A stretch of DNA of 33,521 bases from Hyphomicrobiales bacterium (lineage in GTDB: Bacteria; Pseudomonadota; Alphaproteobacteria; Rhizobiales; Methyloligellaceae), in the NCBI GenBank assembly GCA_021775575.1, contig JAJFHO010000200.1:1-33521 (forward strand). The letters run 5' to 3'. The notes below the pieces were generated by a model. The model was given only the letters and a program-made list of their open reading frames with translations, had not been told where the DNA came from and made no database searches. Shown one piece after another: positions 1-8,730 of the stretch. Position numbers and translations under genes: made by a program. The stretch's first letter is position 1, and each line of letters begins with the position of its first letter.

Positions 1-157
1 CTGCGGAATTGAAGAACACGCAAGCCTACTCGCGCTCCGGATAAATCCCGGAGGCCGCGAACGAATAAAGCGACGGTCCGGTGCGGGATATGATCCAGAT
101 CAACCCTGGCCATATGTCGCGGATTTTTTTGTCCCGGCGAATGTTTGCTCGCCCGCC
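1..157. other. Short non-coding left edge
   Basis: I see no gene here. On the minus strand the last codons before a TAG at 26-28 read SGIYPERE, but I see no start codon or family signal. Positions 33-51 resemble 13475-13493 (18 of 19 bases), where the minus strand reads AGIYAERP before a stop. This could be the tail of a decayed gene family or a short dispersed repeat. Confidence 0.3.
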
Positions 158-1852
158 CTACCGGCTGGCCTGATCGAGGCTTCGCTGGTGGATTTCGCCG
201 ATCGTCGTATAGGCCGAGATCAGCTCGAGGCTCGAGCGCACGTCGACCACCACGCTTTTCTTTTCGTCCAGCGCCTGGCCCACGATGGCATCGATGTCGC
301 AATCCGCGTCAATAGTGAGGCCCTTGGCTCCGAGGCTTTCCGCCCACCGGGCAAAGTCGGGCCGTGTCAGACCGGTTCCCGCGCCGCGGTTGGGAAATTC
401 ACGCTCCTGATGCTGCCGGATGGTCGCGTAGCTGCCATTGTTGGAGATGAAAATCTTCACCGGTACATTGTGGCGCTGCGCCGTTGCCAGTTCGTTGCCG
501 GTCATTAGCGCGCCGCCATCGCCGACGAAGCTGAGCACCTGCCTGTCGGGAAACCGCAATCCGGCCGCCACGGCTCCGGGAACCCCCATGCCCATGGCGC
601 CGCCGGCGGAACCCAGAAGCAGCGTGTGCCGGCCCCACGGCCAATAACGGTGAACCCAGCTTGAGAAATTGCCGGCATCGGTGACGATCACCGTATCGGG
701 TGTTGCGCGCTTGGTCAGCGCATGGACAAGAGCACCGAAGTCAACCCCGTCAGGCGCGTTGCGTGGCACATAGGCGGCGAGATCGGCGGCACGCTTGTGC
801 AGGCCATCACGCCACTCGGCGCGGCCGTCGACCGGTGTTGACGGGCTGGCGGCAAGGCGCTCGAGGAAGGCGCCGGGATCGGCAATGACAGGGCATTGCG
901 TCTCGAAGACGCGGCCAATCGCATTGGCATCGGCATAAACATGCACCAGCGGCTGATCCGGCTTCGGTGCGCGCGGCAGCGTATAATTCTGCGTCGTTGC
1001 GTCGGTAAGCCGCGTCCCGACGGCGATAATCAGATCCGCCTCGCCGAGCGCGTCGACCTGGGGACGTGGAATCTTGAAACCGAGATAGCCGGCAAAACTC
1101 GCATGCGCGTTGTCGAGCACATCCTGATGCTTGAAGGACAATGCAACCGGCAAATCGTGGGCGTCCGCGGCGCGCCCCAGCGCATCGCGGGATTCTTGGT
1201 CGCGCAACGCGCCGCCCGCGATCAGCAGCGGGCGGGCCGACCTTGCCAGCAGTTCCAGAACGGTATCCATGTCGCCGCCGGCGGGCTCCACGGCGCGTGG
1301 CGGATGTCCCGGAATGCTCCGTGCGGCGGCGTCATCGTAAAGCATGTCCTCTGGCAGCGAGATGATAACGGGGCCGGGCGTGCCCGATTGCGCGATTGCG
1401 AATGCCTTCGCCACGGTCTCGGGCAACGTCTCTGGGTCGCTCACTTCCCAGACGCCTTTGGCCATGTCGGCGAAGAAGCTGGTGTAGTCGACCTCCTGGA
1501 ACGCGCCGCGCCCTCTGTCGGCCCGGCCGACCTGGCCGATAAGCAGCACAAGCGGCATGGCATCCTGCTGCGCTGAGTGAACGGCGATCGAAGCGTTCGT
1601 CGCGCCGGGTCCGCGGCTTACCGCCGCCACCCCGGGGCGTCCGGTAATCTTGGCGTCGGTGAGCGCCATGAAGCCCGCGCCACTCTCGTGCCGGCAGGTC
1701 ACAAGATCGATTGCGCTCGCATCCGCCAGCGAATCGAGCAGTGCCAGATAGCTCTCGCCCGGGACACAGAAGATGCGATCGGTCCCTTGGGCGGCAAGAC
1801 AGTCGACCAGCAGGTCGGCCGCGCGCCGTCCGGAAGTCTTGCCCGCGCTCAC
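158..1852 (-). CDS. Thiamine-diphosphate-dependent enzyme, acetolactate synthase-like
   Basis: The 564-residue protein has the three-domain layout of the acetolactate synthase/benzoylformate decarboxylase family. The N-terminal pyrimidine-binding domain carries the cofactor-activating glutamate (VPGESY, Glu33), followed by a central domain and a C-terminal diphosphate-binding domain with the GDG motif (444-446) ending at NN (471-472). Length and motifs are complete, so it should be active. It starts with GTG, overlapping the stop of the upstream acyl-CoA dehydrogenase gene by four bases (GTGA), so the two are translationally coupled. No small regulatory subunit of acetolactate synthase is nearby, and the acyl-CoA context argues against a branched-chain amino acid role. 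A 2-oxo acid decarboxylase or carboligase acting on a catabolic intermediate is more likely. The substrate cannot be read from the sequence. Confidence 0.85.
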   Translation of the reverse strand: MSAGKTSGRRAADLLVDCLAAQGTDRIFCVPGESYLALLDSLADASAIDLVTCRHESGAGFMALTDAKITGRPGVAAVSRGPGATNASIAVHSAQQDAMPLVLLIGQVGRADRGRGAFQEVDYTSFFADMAKGVWEVSDPETLPETVAKAFAIAQSGTPGPVIISLPEDMLYDDAAARSIPGHPPRAVEPAGGDMDTVLELLARSARPLLIAGGALRDQESRDALGRAADAHDLPVALSFKHQDVLDNAHASFAGYLGFKIPRPQVDALGEADLIIAVGTRLTDATTQNYTLPRAPKPDQPLVHVYADANAIGRVFETQCPVIADPGAFLERLAASPSTPVDGRAEWRDGLHKRAADLAAYVPRNAPDGVDFGALVHALTKRATPDTVIVTDAGNFSSWVHRYWPWGRHTLLLGSAGGAMGMGVPGAVAAGLRFPDRQVLSFVGDGGALMTGNELATAQRHNVPVKIFISNNGSYATIRQHQEREFPNRGAGTGLTRPDFARWAESLGAKGLTIDADCDIDAIVGQALDEKKSVVVDVRSSLELISAYTTIGEIHQRSLDQASR

Positions 1853-3003
1853 CGCGCCGCCTCTTTCAGCATTTCGCGGGCGATGATCAGTTGCTGGACC
1901 TGGGAGGTGCCTTCATAAAGCCGGTATAGCCGGACATCGCGATAGAAGCGCTCGATCCCGAATTCGGCGATATAGCCCGCGCCGCCGTGGATTTGCACTG
2001 CGCGGTCAGCGACCCGTCCGACCATTTCAGAGCAATAATATTTGCAGATCGCCGCCAGCTTGGTCACGGGTTCTCCCGCATCCTTGCGGCGCGCCGCATC
2101 CAGCACCATCGATCTGGCCGCATAAACCTCGGCCTCGCAATCGGCGAGCATCGCCTGGACAAGCTGGAATTCGGCAATCGGCTTGCCAAACTGCTTGCGT
2201 TCCATGGCATAGCGCACACTGTCCCGGATCAGGCGCTCCGCATTTCCGATACACATGCCGGAAATCGTCAGCCTGCCGCGGTCCAGCACCTTCATCGCGG
2301 TCTTGAAGCCCTGACCCTCGACCCCGCCGATCAGCGCGTCGGCGGGTATCCGGCAGTCCTCGAATACGACATCGCAGACATGGGCGCCCTGCTGCCCCAT
2401 CTTCTTGTCTGGCGGCCCAAGCGTCAGACCGGGCGAACCGGCTTCGACCAGAAATGCGGAAATTCCCGAGGCGCCCTTTTTTTCGGGATCGGTGCGCGCC
2501 ATGACCGTGAACAGACCGGCCGTGGGCGCATTGGTGATGAAGCGTTTGGTGCCGTTCAGCACATACTCATTGCCATCCATTCTGGCCGAGCTTCGTAGCG
2601 ACGCCGCATCGGACCCCGCGTCCGGCTCCGTCAGCGCGAAGGAACCGACAAGTTCACCGCTTGCGAGTTTGGGCAGATATTTGCGCTTTTGCTCCTCCGT
2701 GCCGTCGATGACAATGCCCTGACTGCCGATCCCGGTGTTGGTGCCGAACACGGAACGGAAGGCGGGGGACGTATGCCCCAGTTCCATGATGATCTGCACC
2801 TCTTCCCCGACGGTCAGTTCGAGCCCGCCATAGTGTTGAGGGATCGACAATCCGAACAGGCCGATTTGCCGCATCTCTTCCACGATCTCATCGGGCACCT
2901 TGTCGCTTTCGCCGACCTCGCCCTCGCGCGGAACGAGCCGCTCCGCGACAAACCGGCTTATCGTGTTCCTCAACTGATCGAACGTTTCGCTGTCCAGAGC
3001 CAT
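1849..3003 (-). CDS. Acyl-CoA dehydrogenase
   Basis: A 384-residue FAD-dependent acyl-CoA dehydrogenase. The FAD/substrate signature FALTEPDAGSDAAS lies in the first half, FITNAP in the middle domain, and the C-terminal helical domain has QIHGGAGY followed by LYEGTSQVQQ. The glutamate of that last motif (Glu364) is the catalytic base of the medium/short-chain type. Electrons would pass to electron-transfer flavoprotein. An in-frame ATG at 3051 exists, but the family N-terminus and a GGGAAA stretch upstream favour the ATG at 3003. The gene is followed by the ThDP enzyme with a 4-base overlap. The exact acyl chain is not predictable. Confidence 0.9.
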   Translation of the reverse strand: MALDSETFDQLRNTISRFVAERLVPREGEVGESDKVPDEIVEEMRQIGLFGLSIPQHYGGLELTVGEEVQIIMELGHTSPAFRSVFGTNTGIGSQGIVIDGTEEQKRKYLPKLASGELVGSFALTEPDAGSDAASLRSSARMDGNEYVLNGTKRFITNAPTAGLFTVMARTDPEKKGASGISAFLVEAGSPGLTLGPPDKKMGQQGAHVCDVVFEDCRIPADALIGGVEGQGFKTAMKVLDRGRLTISGMCIGNAERLIRDSVRYAMERKQFGKPIAEFQLVQAMLADCEAEVYAARSMVLDAARRKDAGEPVTKLAAICKYYCSEMVGRVADRAVQIHGGAGYIAEFGIERFYRDVRLYRLYEGTSQVQQLIIAREMLKEAAR

Positions 3004-3247
3004 GCTCGTATTTTCCCGTCTTTCGCGGGGCGTTGTTTGGTGCCCCGACACCAGCTGCGCAAATTCCTTGCCCGGCGGCGGGTGTGGCGCGCGCCTGTCG
3101 CGCCCTGTAATTTTGCCTTGCAGAACAAAGTTCTACGGCAAGATTGGCGAGTATAGGCGTGGCGGATGCGTTGCCGCAACCGACCCGCTCCAACAGGCGC
3201 GGCATACCGAAAAATAATCCCCAATTGGCCGAAAGGGCTCCGGAAGC

Positions 3248-5377
3248 TCAGTCCTCCACGCCGCCGGGCACGACCAGACAGTCGAGGGCCAGACATCCTT
3301 GCCCTTCGCCCAGCACCAGAAAAGGATTGAGATCGACACTCGCCAGTGCATCGCCATGCGCGGCGGCGAACCGGGACAGTGCGACCAGTGCGTTGGCCAG
3401 CGCATCCATGTCGGCGGACGGGCGGCCGCGAACGCCTCGCAAAAGCTTCGCTCCCCTGGTCTCGCCAATCATGGCCAACGCCTCTTCATGGTCGAAAGGC
3501 GCCAATCTGAAGGAGACATCCTCAAACACTTCGACGAACACACCGCCGAGACCGAACATGACGGCGGGACCGAAAACCGGATCGACCTGTACGCCGAGTA
3601 TGGTCTCAATTCCGCCACCGATCATCGGCGCGACGATCACGCCGTCGGGACGTGCATCGGGGGCCTGTTTTGTTACACGCGTCTGCAATTCGTCGTAAAG
3701 CTGGCCTGCACCCTCCGGCGTGGCGACATTGAGCTCCACGCCGCCGATCTCCGTCTTGTGGGCAATACCGGCGCCATTGATCTTCATTGCCACAGGGCAA
3801 TCGAACGAGGCCGTTGCCTCGGCGGCCTCACCGCCGCTTTTGACAAGCCTGGCCTCGACGACGGGAATACCGGCGCCGGCAAGAATCTCACGGGAGTCCC
3901 ATTCGCTCAACGCATGGGCCGGAAGCGCCTTGAGCGGGCCGGCGGCGTCCGGCACGGATGGCCTGGTCCCGGCAAAGCTCTTGCCGAAACCGACAAGCGC
4001 CGAAGCGGCGGCAATTGCCCGGCACGGGTCTTCGAATGTCAGATAGCCCGCGTCCCGGTAACGCGCGACGATTTCGGGCGGTCCGATCAGAGACAGAAAA
4101 ATCAGCCGGTCCGGGAAACGCTCGCGCAACTCGTCCAGTTCCTTCAGCAGCGGCTCGACGATATAGGGCGAGGCGGCGACGACTGTGAAAAAACCGACAA
4201 CAACGTCATAGCCGCCTTCATCGAGCATGATCGAAAAGTTCTGTCCCAGCAGGGTCAGGTCATTGAAGACCTGGGCCGTCGCATCGACCGGGTTGCGCGG
4301 CGCGGCGAAGGGCAGGACTTTTTTCAGCTCCTCCTGCGCTTGTCCGGGCATCGGCGCGACATTCAAACCGAGCTTGTTGGCGTGGTCGGCCATCTGGACG
4401 CCGACGCCGCCGGAGATCGTTATCAGTCCGATCCTGTTGCCGCTGGGATAGATGCCTGCCGTGCAGGCATAGGCGATATCGAGCATCTCTTCGGTCGTGT
4501 CGGCCCGGTGCGCGCCATACTGGGCGAAGACCGCGTCATAAATTTCGTCCGCTCCGGCGATCGAGGCAGTGTGTGAAGCGGCCGCGGCCGCGCCTTCCTC
4601 GCTGCGGCCGACCTTCATAAAAATGACCGGTTTGTTGCTGGCGCGCGCCAGCTCCAGGCTTCGAATGAGCGCGGGGCCGTCCTTGATGCCTTCCGCATAG
4701 GCGGCGATGGCCTTGACCTCGTCAGCCTCCGCCGCCCAGCCGATGCACTCCGCAACGTCCACATCGCATTCATTCCCGGTGGTAATGATATGACTGACGC
4801 CCAGCCCCCAGCTGCGCGCCACGGCATATAGATGGGTGCCATAAGCGCCGCTCTGGCTGATGATGGCCAGCGGGCCGGGCTCGGCATAACCCGCGTCGCC
4901 GGTGCTTGAGAATGTCGCGAAAAAGCGCGGCCCGAAGCTCAGGATACCAAGGCAGTTCGGCCCCAGGATGCGAATGCCGGTGCGCGCGGCGATATCGCTC
5001 AATTGGGCCTGCATGGCTTCGCCGTCGCCTCCGATTTCGGCAAAGCCGGAGCTGAATATGATGGCTGACTTGGTGCCCGCGGCGGCGCAATCTTCGATTG
5101 TCGCGATCACAATCTTCGCCGGCACCGCGATGATGGCGCAATCGACAGGCTCGGGGATGTCGCGGATGGAAGGATACGCCTTCAGTCCCTGAACCATGTC
5201 GCGGTTCGGATTGACCGGATAAATCCTGCCGGCAAATCCGGCCTCCAGCATATAGCGCAGCGGCCGGCCGCCGATGCGGGCCGGGTCGTCGGACGCGCCG
5301 ATCAGGGCGATTGCCGCGGGCTCGAGCAGCGCCCTCAATCCGGCGCACCGGTCGGGAAGGGGGAAATCTTTCTGCAA
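3248..5377 (-). CDS. Acetate/acyl-CoA synthetase, ADP-forming, fused subunits
   Basis: This protein interconverts acyl-CoA + ADP + phosphate with acid + CoA + ATP, or activates an acid. From the start chosen here it has about 709 residues: a CoA-binding Rossmann domain (IALIGASDDPARIGG near the N-terminus), a succinyl-CoA-synthetase-like ligase domain with the phospho-histidine in SHTASIAGADE (about His269), and a C-terminal ATP-grasp domain (PVAMKINGAGIAHKTEIGG). The open frame runs up to an ATG at 5506, but that would overlap the divergent dehydrogenase gene and add 43 residues with no family similarity. A TTG at 5377 preceded by CGGAG at good spacing fits the family N-terminus. Neighbouring acyl-CoA genes suggest it activates or releases a catabolic acid. 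Confidence 0.85.
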   Translation of the reverse strand: MQKDFPLPDRCAGLRALLEPAAIALIGASDDPARIGGRPLRYMLEAGFAGRIYPVNPNRDMVQGLKAYPSIRDIPEPVDCAIIAVPAKIVIATIEDCAAAGTKSAIIFSSGFAEIGGDGEAMQAQLSDIAARTGIRILGPNCLGILSFGPRFFATFSSTGDAGYAEPGPLAIISQSGAYGTHLYAVARSWGLGVSHIITTGNECDVDVAECIGWAAEADEVKAIAAYAEGIKDGPALIRSLELARASNKPVIFMKVGRSEEGAAAAASHTASIAGADEIYDAVFAQYGAHRADTTEEMLDIAYACTAGIYPSGNRIGLITISGGVGVQMADHANKLGLNVAPMPGQAQEELKKVLPFAAPRNPVDATAQVFNDLTLLGQNFSIMLDEGGYDVVVGFFTVVAASPYIVEPLLKELDELRERFPDRLIFLSLIGPPEIVARYRDAGYLTFEDPCRAIAAASALVGFGKSFAGTRPSVPDAAGPLKALPAHALSEWDSREILAGAGIPVVEARLVKSGGEAAEATASFDCPVAMKINGAGIAHKTEIGGVELNVATPEGAGQLYDELQTRVTKQAPDARPDGVIVAPMIGGGIETILGVQVDPVFGPAVMFGLGGVFVEVFEDVSFRLAPFDHEEALAMIGETRGAKLLRGVRGRPSADMDALANALVALSRFAAAHGDALASVDLNPFLVLGEGQGCLALDCLVVPGGVED

Positions 5378-5498
5378 ATCCGCTCCGGGCCAACAGGGGT
5401 TTATTGTTTGTCTTGAACGCGGCTCCGACAATAGCCGTATCGCGCCGTCCGATCTATATTGCCGTCCGGTCCAATCGCAAACCGGGACATGATCCGCC

Positions 5499-6284
5499 GT
5501 GAGCATTCATCGACTCTTCGACCTGACGGATAAGGTCGCCATCGTCACCGGCTCGACCAAGGGCATCGGCAAGGCGATTGCCCAAAGCTTTGCGCAAGCC
5601 GGCGCCAGGGTCGTCGTCTCGTCGCGCAAGGAAGACAAATGCGCCGAAGTGGCCGCCGCGATTAAGGGCGGCGGCGGTGAAGCCATCGCCGTCCCCTGCA
5701 ATATTTCCCATAAAGAGCAGCTTCGCGCGCTTGTCGACGCGACGCTGAAGATGTGGGGGCGGGTTGACGTGCTCGTGTGCAACGCTGCCGTGAACCCCTA
5801 TAACGGGCCGCTGGCTGAAATCCCTGACGAAGCCTATGACAAGATCATGGACACCAATGTGAAGAGCAATCTTTGGCTCTGCAACATGGTGATCCCGCAG
5901 ATGGCCGAACGCAGGGACGGCGCGGTTATCATCGTCTCCAGCATCAGCGGCCTGAAAGGCAATGACAAGCTCGGCGCCTATGGCTTGTCGAAGGCCGCCG
6001 ACATGCAGCTCGCCCGCAATCTGGCGGTGGAATGGGGCCATTCCAATATCCGCGTGAACTGCATCGCGCCGGGGCTTGTGCGCACCGATTTCGCCAAAGC
6101 GCTGTGGGAAGACCCGAAAGCCAACGCGCAGGCCATCGCCTCTTATCCCATTGGGCGGCTGGGCGAACCCGAAGACATCGCCGGGGCGGCGCTGTTTCTG
6201 GCCTCCCCCGCCGGGAGTTTCGTTACCGGCCATACGCTTGTCGTCGATGGCGGCAGCACTATCGGCAGCGGGCGGTATACGTGA
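5499..6284 (+). CDS. Short-chain dehydrogenase/reductase (SDR)
   Basis: A 261-residue classical SDR. It has the NAD(P) motif TGSTKGIG (17-24), NAAV in the central strand (95-98), Asn120, and the catalytic Ser148, Tyr161 and Lys165 (YGLSK). The C-terminus has the usual LFLASPAGSFVTGHTLVVDGG. It probably oxidises or reduces a hydroxy/keto acyl intermediate in the cytoplasm. The start is GTG, and the gene diverges from the acyl-CoA synthetase with about 120 bases between starts. In the levulinate pathway an SDR reduces the 4-keto group, so a comparable role beside the phosphotransferase module at 7655-13230 is possible but unproven. Confidence 0.88.
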   Translation: MSIHRLFDLTDKVAIVTGSTKGIGKAIAQSFAQAGARVVVSSRKEDKCAEVAAAIKGGGGEAIAVPCNISHKEQLRALVDATLKMWGRVDVLVCNAAVNPYNGPLAEIPDEAYDKIMDTNVKSNLWLCNMVIPQMAERRDGAVIIVSSISGLKGNDKLGAYGLSKAADMQLARNLAVEWGHSNIRVNCIAPGLVRTDFAKALWEDPKANAQAIASYPIGRLGEPEDIAGAALFLASPAGSFVTGHTLVVDGGSTIGSGRYT

Positions 6285-6432
6285 GGGATTTTCTTGGCGC
6301 TGAGTCGTGATTGCGGTTTCGCATGCCGCAGATGTGCCGTGAGCTGACATTATGGACCGGATAACGGATAAGCATCTTGTGCCTGTCAGGTTCCGGTCTG
6401 GCAACCTGCGCTCAGACCCGAGGAGTTGCTTA

Positions 6433-7452
6433 ATGCTCAAAATCCTGACATTGGCGGTATTTGCCGTCATTCTCGCTGTTGCATCGCAATCCAACCAAGT
6501 GCTTGCTCAAATATCTGGAATGAAATTCAAGGATCTGCCGGCTGATGTCAGAAATCATGCCAACGAAATTCGCGGGAGATGCAAAGAGCTGGGCTGGGGC
6601 GGTAAACTGCACTCCCGGATGCAGGGCATCGCGATCACCGATCTTGATGGTGACGGTTCGCGCGGTCTGATCGTCGAAAATGAGAAACTCTGCGACGGTT
6701 ATTTCCCAGGCGCAAACTGCTCCAACGCGGGTTGTGATCTGCTTATCTGGAAACAGGTTGACCGGCGCTCATGGAAAAAGATATTTGATCACCAACTCAG
6801 CAAAATATTTATCAGTCTTGGAGGCGAGAATCGCAGGTTTCAATTGATGGTTGTCTCGATTTACGCTGGCAGTCCACAATGTAAGCCCGTTCCAGGAAAA
6901 AGTTATTTTAAGGGTGAAACTTGTGATGCATTGGTGCGCTATCAAAAAGGCAAGATGGTTTGGGAAAAAATTGAACCAGATGGTGCAGCAGCCGATGCAG
7001 GCAAAGAAGATTCAAGTTCCGACTTAAAGAAATGTGTCGGCCAATATGACTGGGATGGCGGCTCAACAAGATTTGAAAACCAGCCGGGGGGATTTGCAGG
7101 CTACACAAATTGCACAGCACCCGAAGACAGCTTGATAGCTATGAATTGTGTCGCTGGGCAAGAAGGCGTCAATGTAACGCTAGTTTACGACTCGGGAGTA
7201 AGAGACACTCAAAGAGTGAAAATACATTTCCAAATCGGGAAACAGGGATTCACCCGCAATGGCACGGCCAGCTGGAATGAAATGGCAGGCATTAGCCAAC
7301 CTGTCCTGAAGCTGAAAAAATCAGATCCACTGTTAAATGCCATGGCCAATGGACGAAATGCCAATATCAGGTCTGGCCGCAAGGGAATACAGATCCCCTT
7401 GATTCGCGCTGGAAACGCCATCAAAGCTATGCTGCATGCGTGTGGTGAATGA
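6433..7452 (+). CDS. Secreted protein of unknown function, AT-richer than its neighbours
   Basis: A 339-residue protein I do not recognise. The ATG at 6433 is preceded by AGGAG at 6421 and opens a clear signal peptide (MLKILTLAVFAVILAVA, cleavage probably after VLAQ), so it should be periplasmic or secreted. The first half has a calcium-loop-like DLDGDGS followed by several cysteines. The second half, from about KCVGQYDWDGG onward, looks like a separate beta-rich domain ending in GNAIKAMLHACGE, which loosely recalls the tail of invasion-associated-locus-B-like periplasmic proteins. Base composition is visibly more AT-rich than the flanking genes, which suggests transfer. It stands alone between two metabolic blocks. 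Confidence 0.7.
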   Translation: MLKILTLAVFAVILAVASQSNQVLAQISGMKFKDLPADVRNHANEIRGRCKELGWGGKLHSRMQGIAITDLDGDGSRGLIVENEKLCDGYFPGANCSNAGCDLLIWKQVDRRSWKKIFDHQLSKIFISLGGENRRFQLMVVSIYAGSPQCKPVPGKSYFKGETCDALVRYQKGKMVWEKIEPDGAAADAGKEDSSSDLKKCVGQYDWDGGSTRFENQPGGFAGYTNCTAPEDSLIAMNCVAGQEGVNVTLVYDSGVRDTQRVKIHFQIGKQGFTRNGTASWNEMAGISQPVLKLKKSDPLLNAMANGRNANIRSGRKGIQIPLIRAGNAIKAMLHACGE

Positions 7453-7654
7453 GACGCTCCAGCCCCGTTTGTGTGAGCAGGCTTTTGCTACTCTTGCCTA
7501 AGCTCCGACCTAAACATGGCGTGTCAGTTTTGGGTCAAAGGCTTACCACCAGAGGACAATCGCCGGACATTGTGCTTGCGGCCCCCAAGTCGCCGTCAGA
7601 CCGGGAGCAGCTGGGAATGACGCTCTTATTTTTGCGAATAGATCGAGATCCCCT

Positions 7655-8710
7655 CTAAACCCCCGCCAAGATCCGCCCCTTGTCGACAAGCGCTGCGACA
7701 CGCTCGCCGAAGATGGCGAAACGCTCATCTTTTGTCTGCCCGCGCAGAAAGCGGATATAGATCTGCTGCAGGATGACGGCGATCTTGAAGATGCCGAAGA
7801 CGTGGTGCCAGCCGGCGTGGGCGCAGTCGAAGCCGGTGGCGCGGGCATAAAGCTCCACCGCCTCCTCGCGCGTCGGGAACCCCTCATTCCAGGTCGGCAT
7901 CGACGCGCCCAATATCCAGCGCGGATCGTCTTGCCGCTCGCCCCAGAAGGCCAGCATATAGCCCAGATCCATCAGCGGATCGCCGCGCGTGCACATGTCC
8001 CAGTCGAGCACGGCGACCGCGCGGGCCGGATCACTGGCGTCGACCAGCAGATTGTCGAGCTTGTAGTCGTTATGCAGCAGCGAGACCCGGTCGCTAGAAG
8101 GCAGGCCCTTTTCCAGCCAGGCGATGATGGCGTCCATGCCGGGCATGTCGTCCTGTTTGGCCGCGTGCCAGCGCTTGCTCCAGCCCGATAGCTGGCGCAG
8201 GGCAAAACCCTCCGCCCGGCCGATGTCGCCGAGACCTGCGTCCGCCGGTTCGACGAGATGCAGTTGGCCCAGAACATTGATCGCCGTTTCGCCGAGGCGT
8301 CTGTTCAACTCGGGCGTCCAGTCATAGCCCTCCGGCAGCTCTGTGCGAATGACGATGCCATGGCGGCGCTCGATGACGTGGAATGGCGCGCCGATGATCG
8401 TTTCGTCTTCGCAAAGGACATAGCTGCGCGGCGCGAGCGGAAACGCACGCCACAAACCTTTCAGCACCCGGTGCTCGCGCGCCATGTCATGGGCGCCCGG
8501 CGCAAGGGGGCCGAGAGGCGGTCGGCGCAGCACATATTCACTTTCGCCAAAGCGGATGAGATAGGTGAGATTGGCATGACCGCCGCTGAACTGGGCCAGT
8601 TCAAAAGGGCCGTCGGTTTCCGGCAAATGCGCGCGCAGCCAGGGTTCCAGACCTGTCGTATCGAGGCGCTCGTCGGCGCGGACTTCGATGACCTCGCGGT
8701 CGTCTTCCAT
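7655..8710 (-). CDS. APH-family phosphotransferase (acyl-CoA dehydrogenase-associated, LvaA/ACAD10-type)
   Basis: A 351-residue aminoglycoside-phosphotransferase-fold kinase. The catalytic loop is HNDYKLDN (213-220, with Asp215 and Asn220), followed by LDWD (235-238) for metal binding, and the N-lobe has a GGHANLTY phosphate loop. In this subfamily the proteins are not antibiotic kinases. Bacterial LvaA and the kinase domains of ACAD10/ACAD11 phosphorylate the 4-hydroxyl of 4-hydroxyacyl-CoA so that an acyl-CoA dehydrogenase-like partner can remove it. The gene lies 20 bases downstream of the crotonase/hydroxyacyl-CoA dehydrogenase fusion in one operon, and an ACAD10/11-type dehydrogenase is at 12007. 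The assignment to this subfamily rests on motifs and context. Confidence 0.85.
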   Translation of the reverse strand: MEDDREVIEVRADERLDTTGLEPWLRAHLPETDGPFELAQFSGGHANLTYLIRFGESEYVLRRPPLGPLAPGAHDMAREHRVLKGLWRAFPLAPRSYVLCEDETIIGAPFHVIERRHGIVIRTELPEGYDWTPELNRRLGETAINVLGQLHLVEPADAGLGDIGRAEGFALRQLSGWSKRWHAAKQDDMPGMDAIIAWLEKGLPSSDRVSLLHNDYKLDNLLVDASDPARAVAVLDWDMCTRGDPLMDLGYMLAFWGERQDDPRWILGASMPTWNEGFPTREEAVELYARATGFDCAHAGWHHVFGIFKIAVILQQIYIRFLRGQTKDERFAIFGERVAALVDKGRILAGV

Positions 8711-8730
8711 GGTCCGGAACCTGTCGCTAC

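Noticed and set aside
896-1576. Plus-strand open frame of 226 codons
   Set aside because: Antisense to the clear thiamine-diphosphate enzyme gene; a by-product of GC-rich codon use.
5378-5506. N-terminal extension of the acyl-CoA synthetase up to the ATG at 5506
   Set aside because: It would overlap the divergent SDR start and adds 43 residues without family similarity; the TTG at 5377 has a ribosome site.
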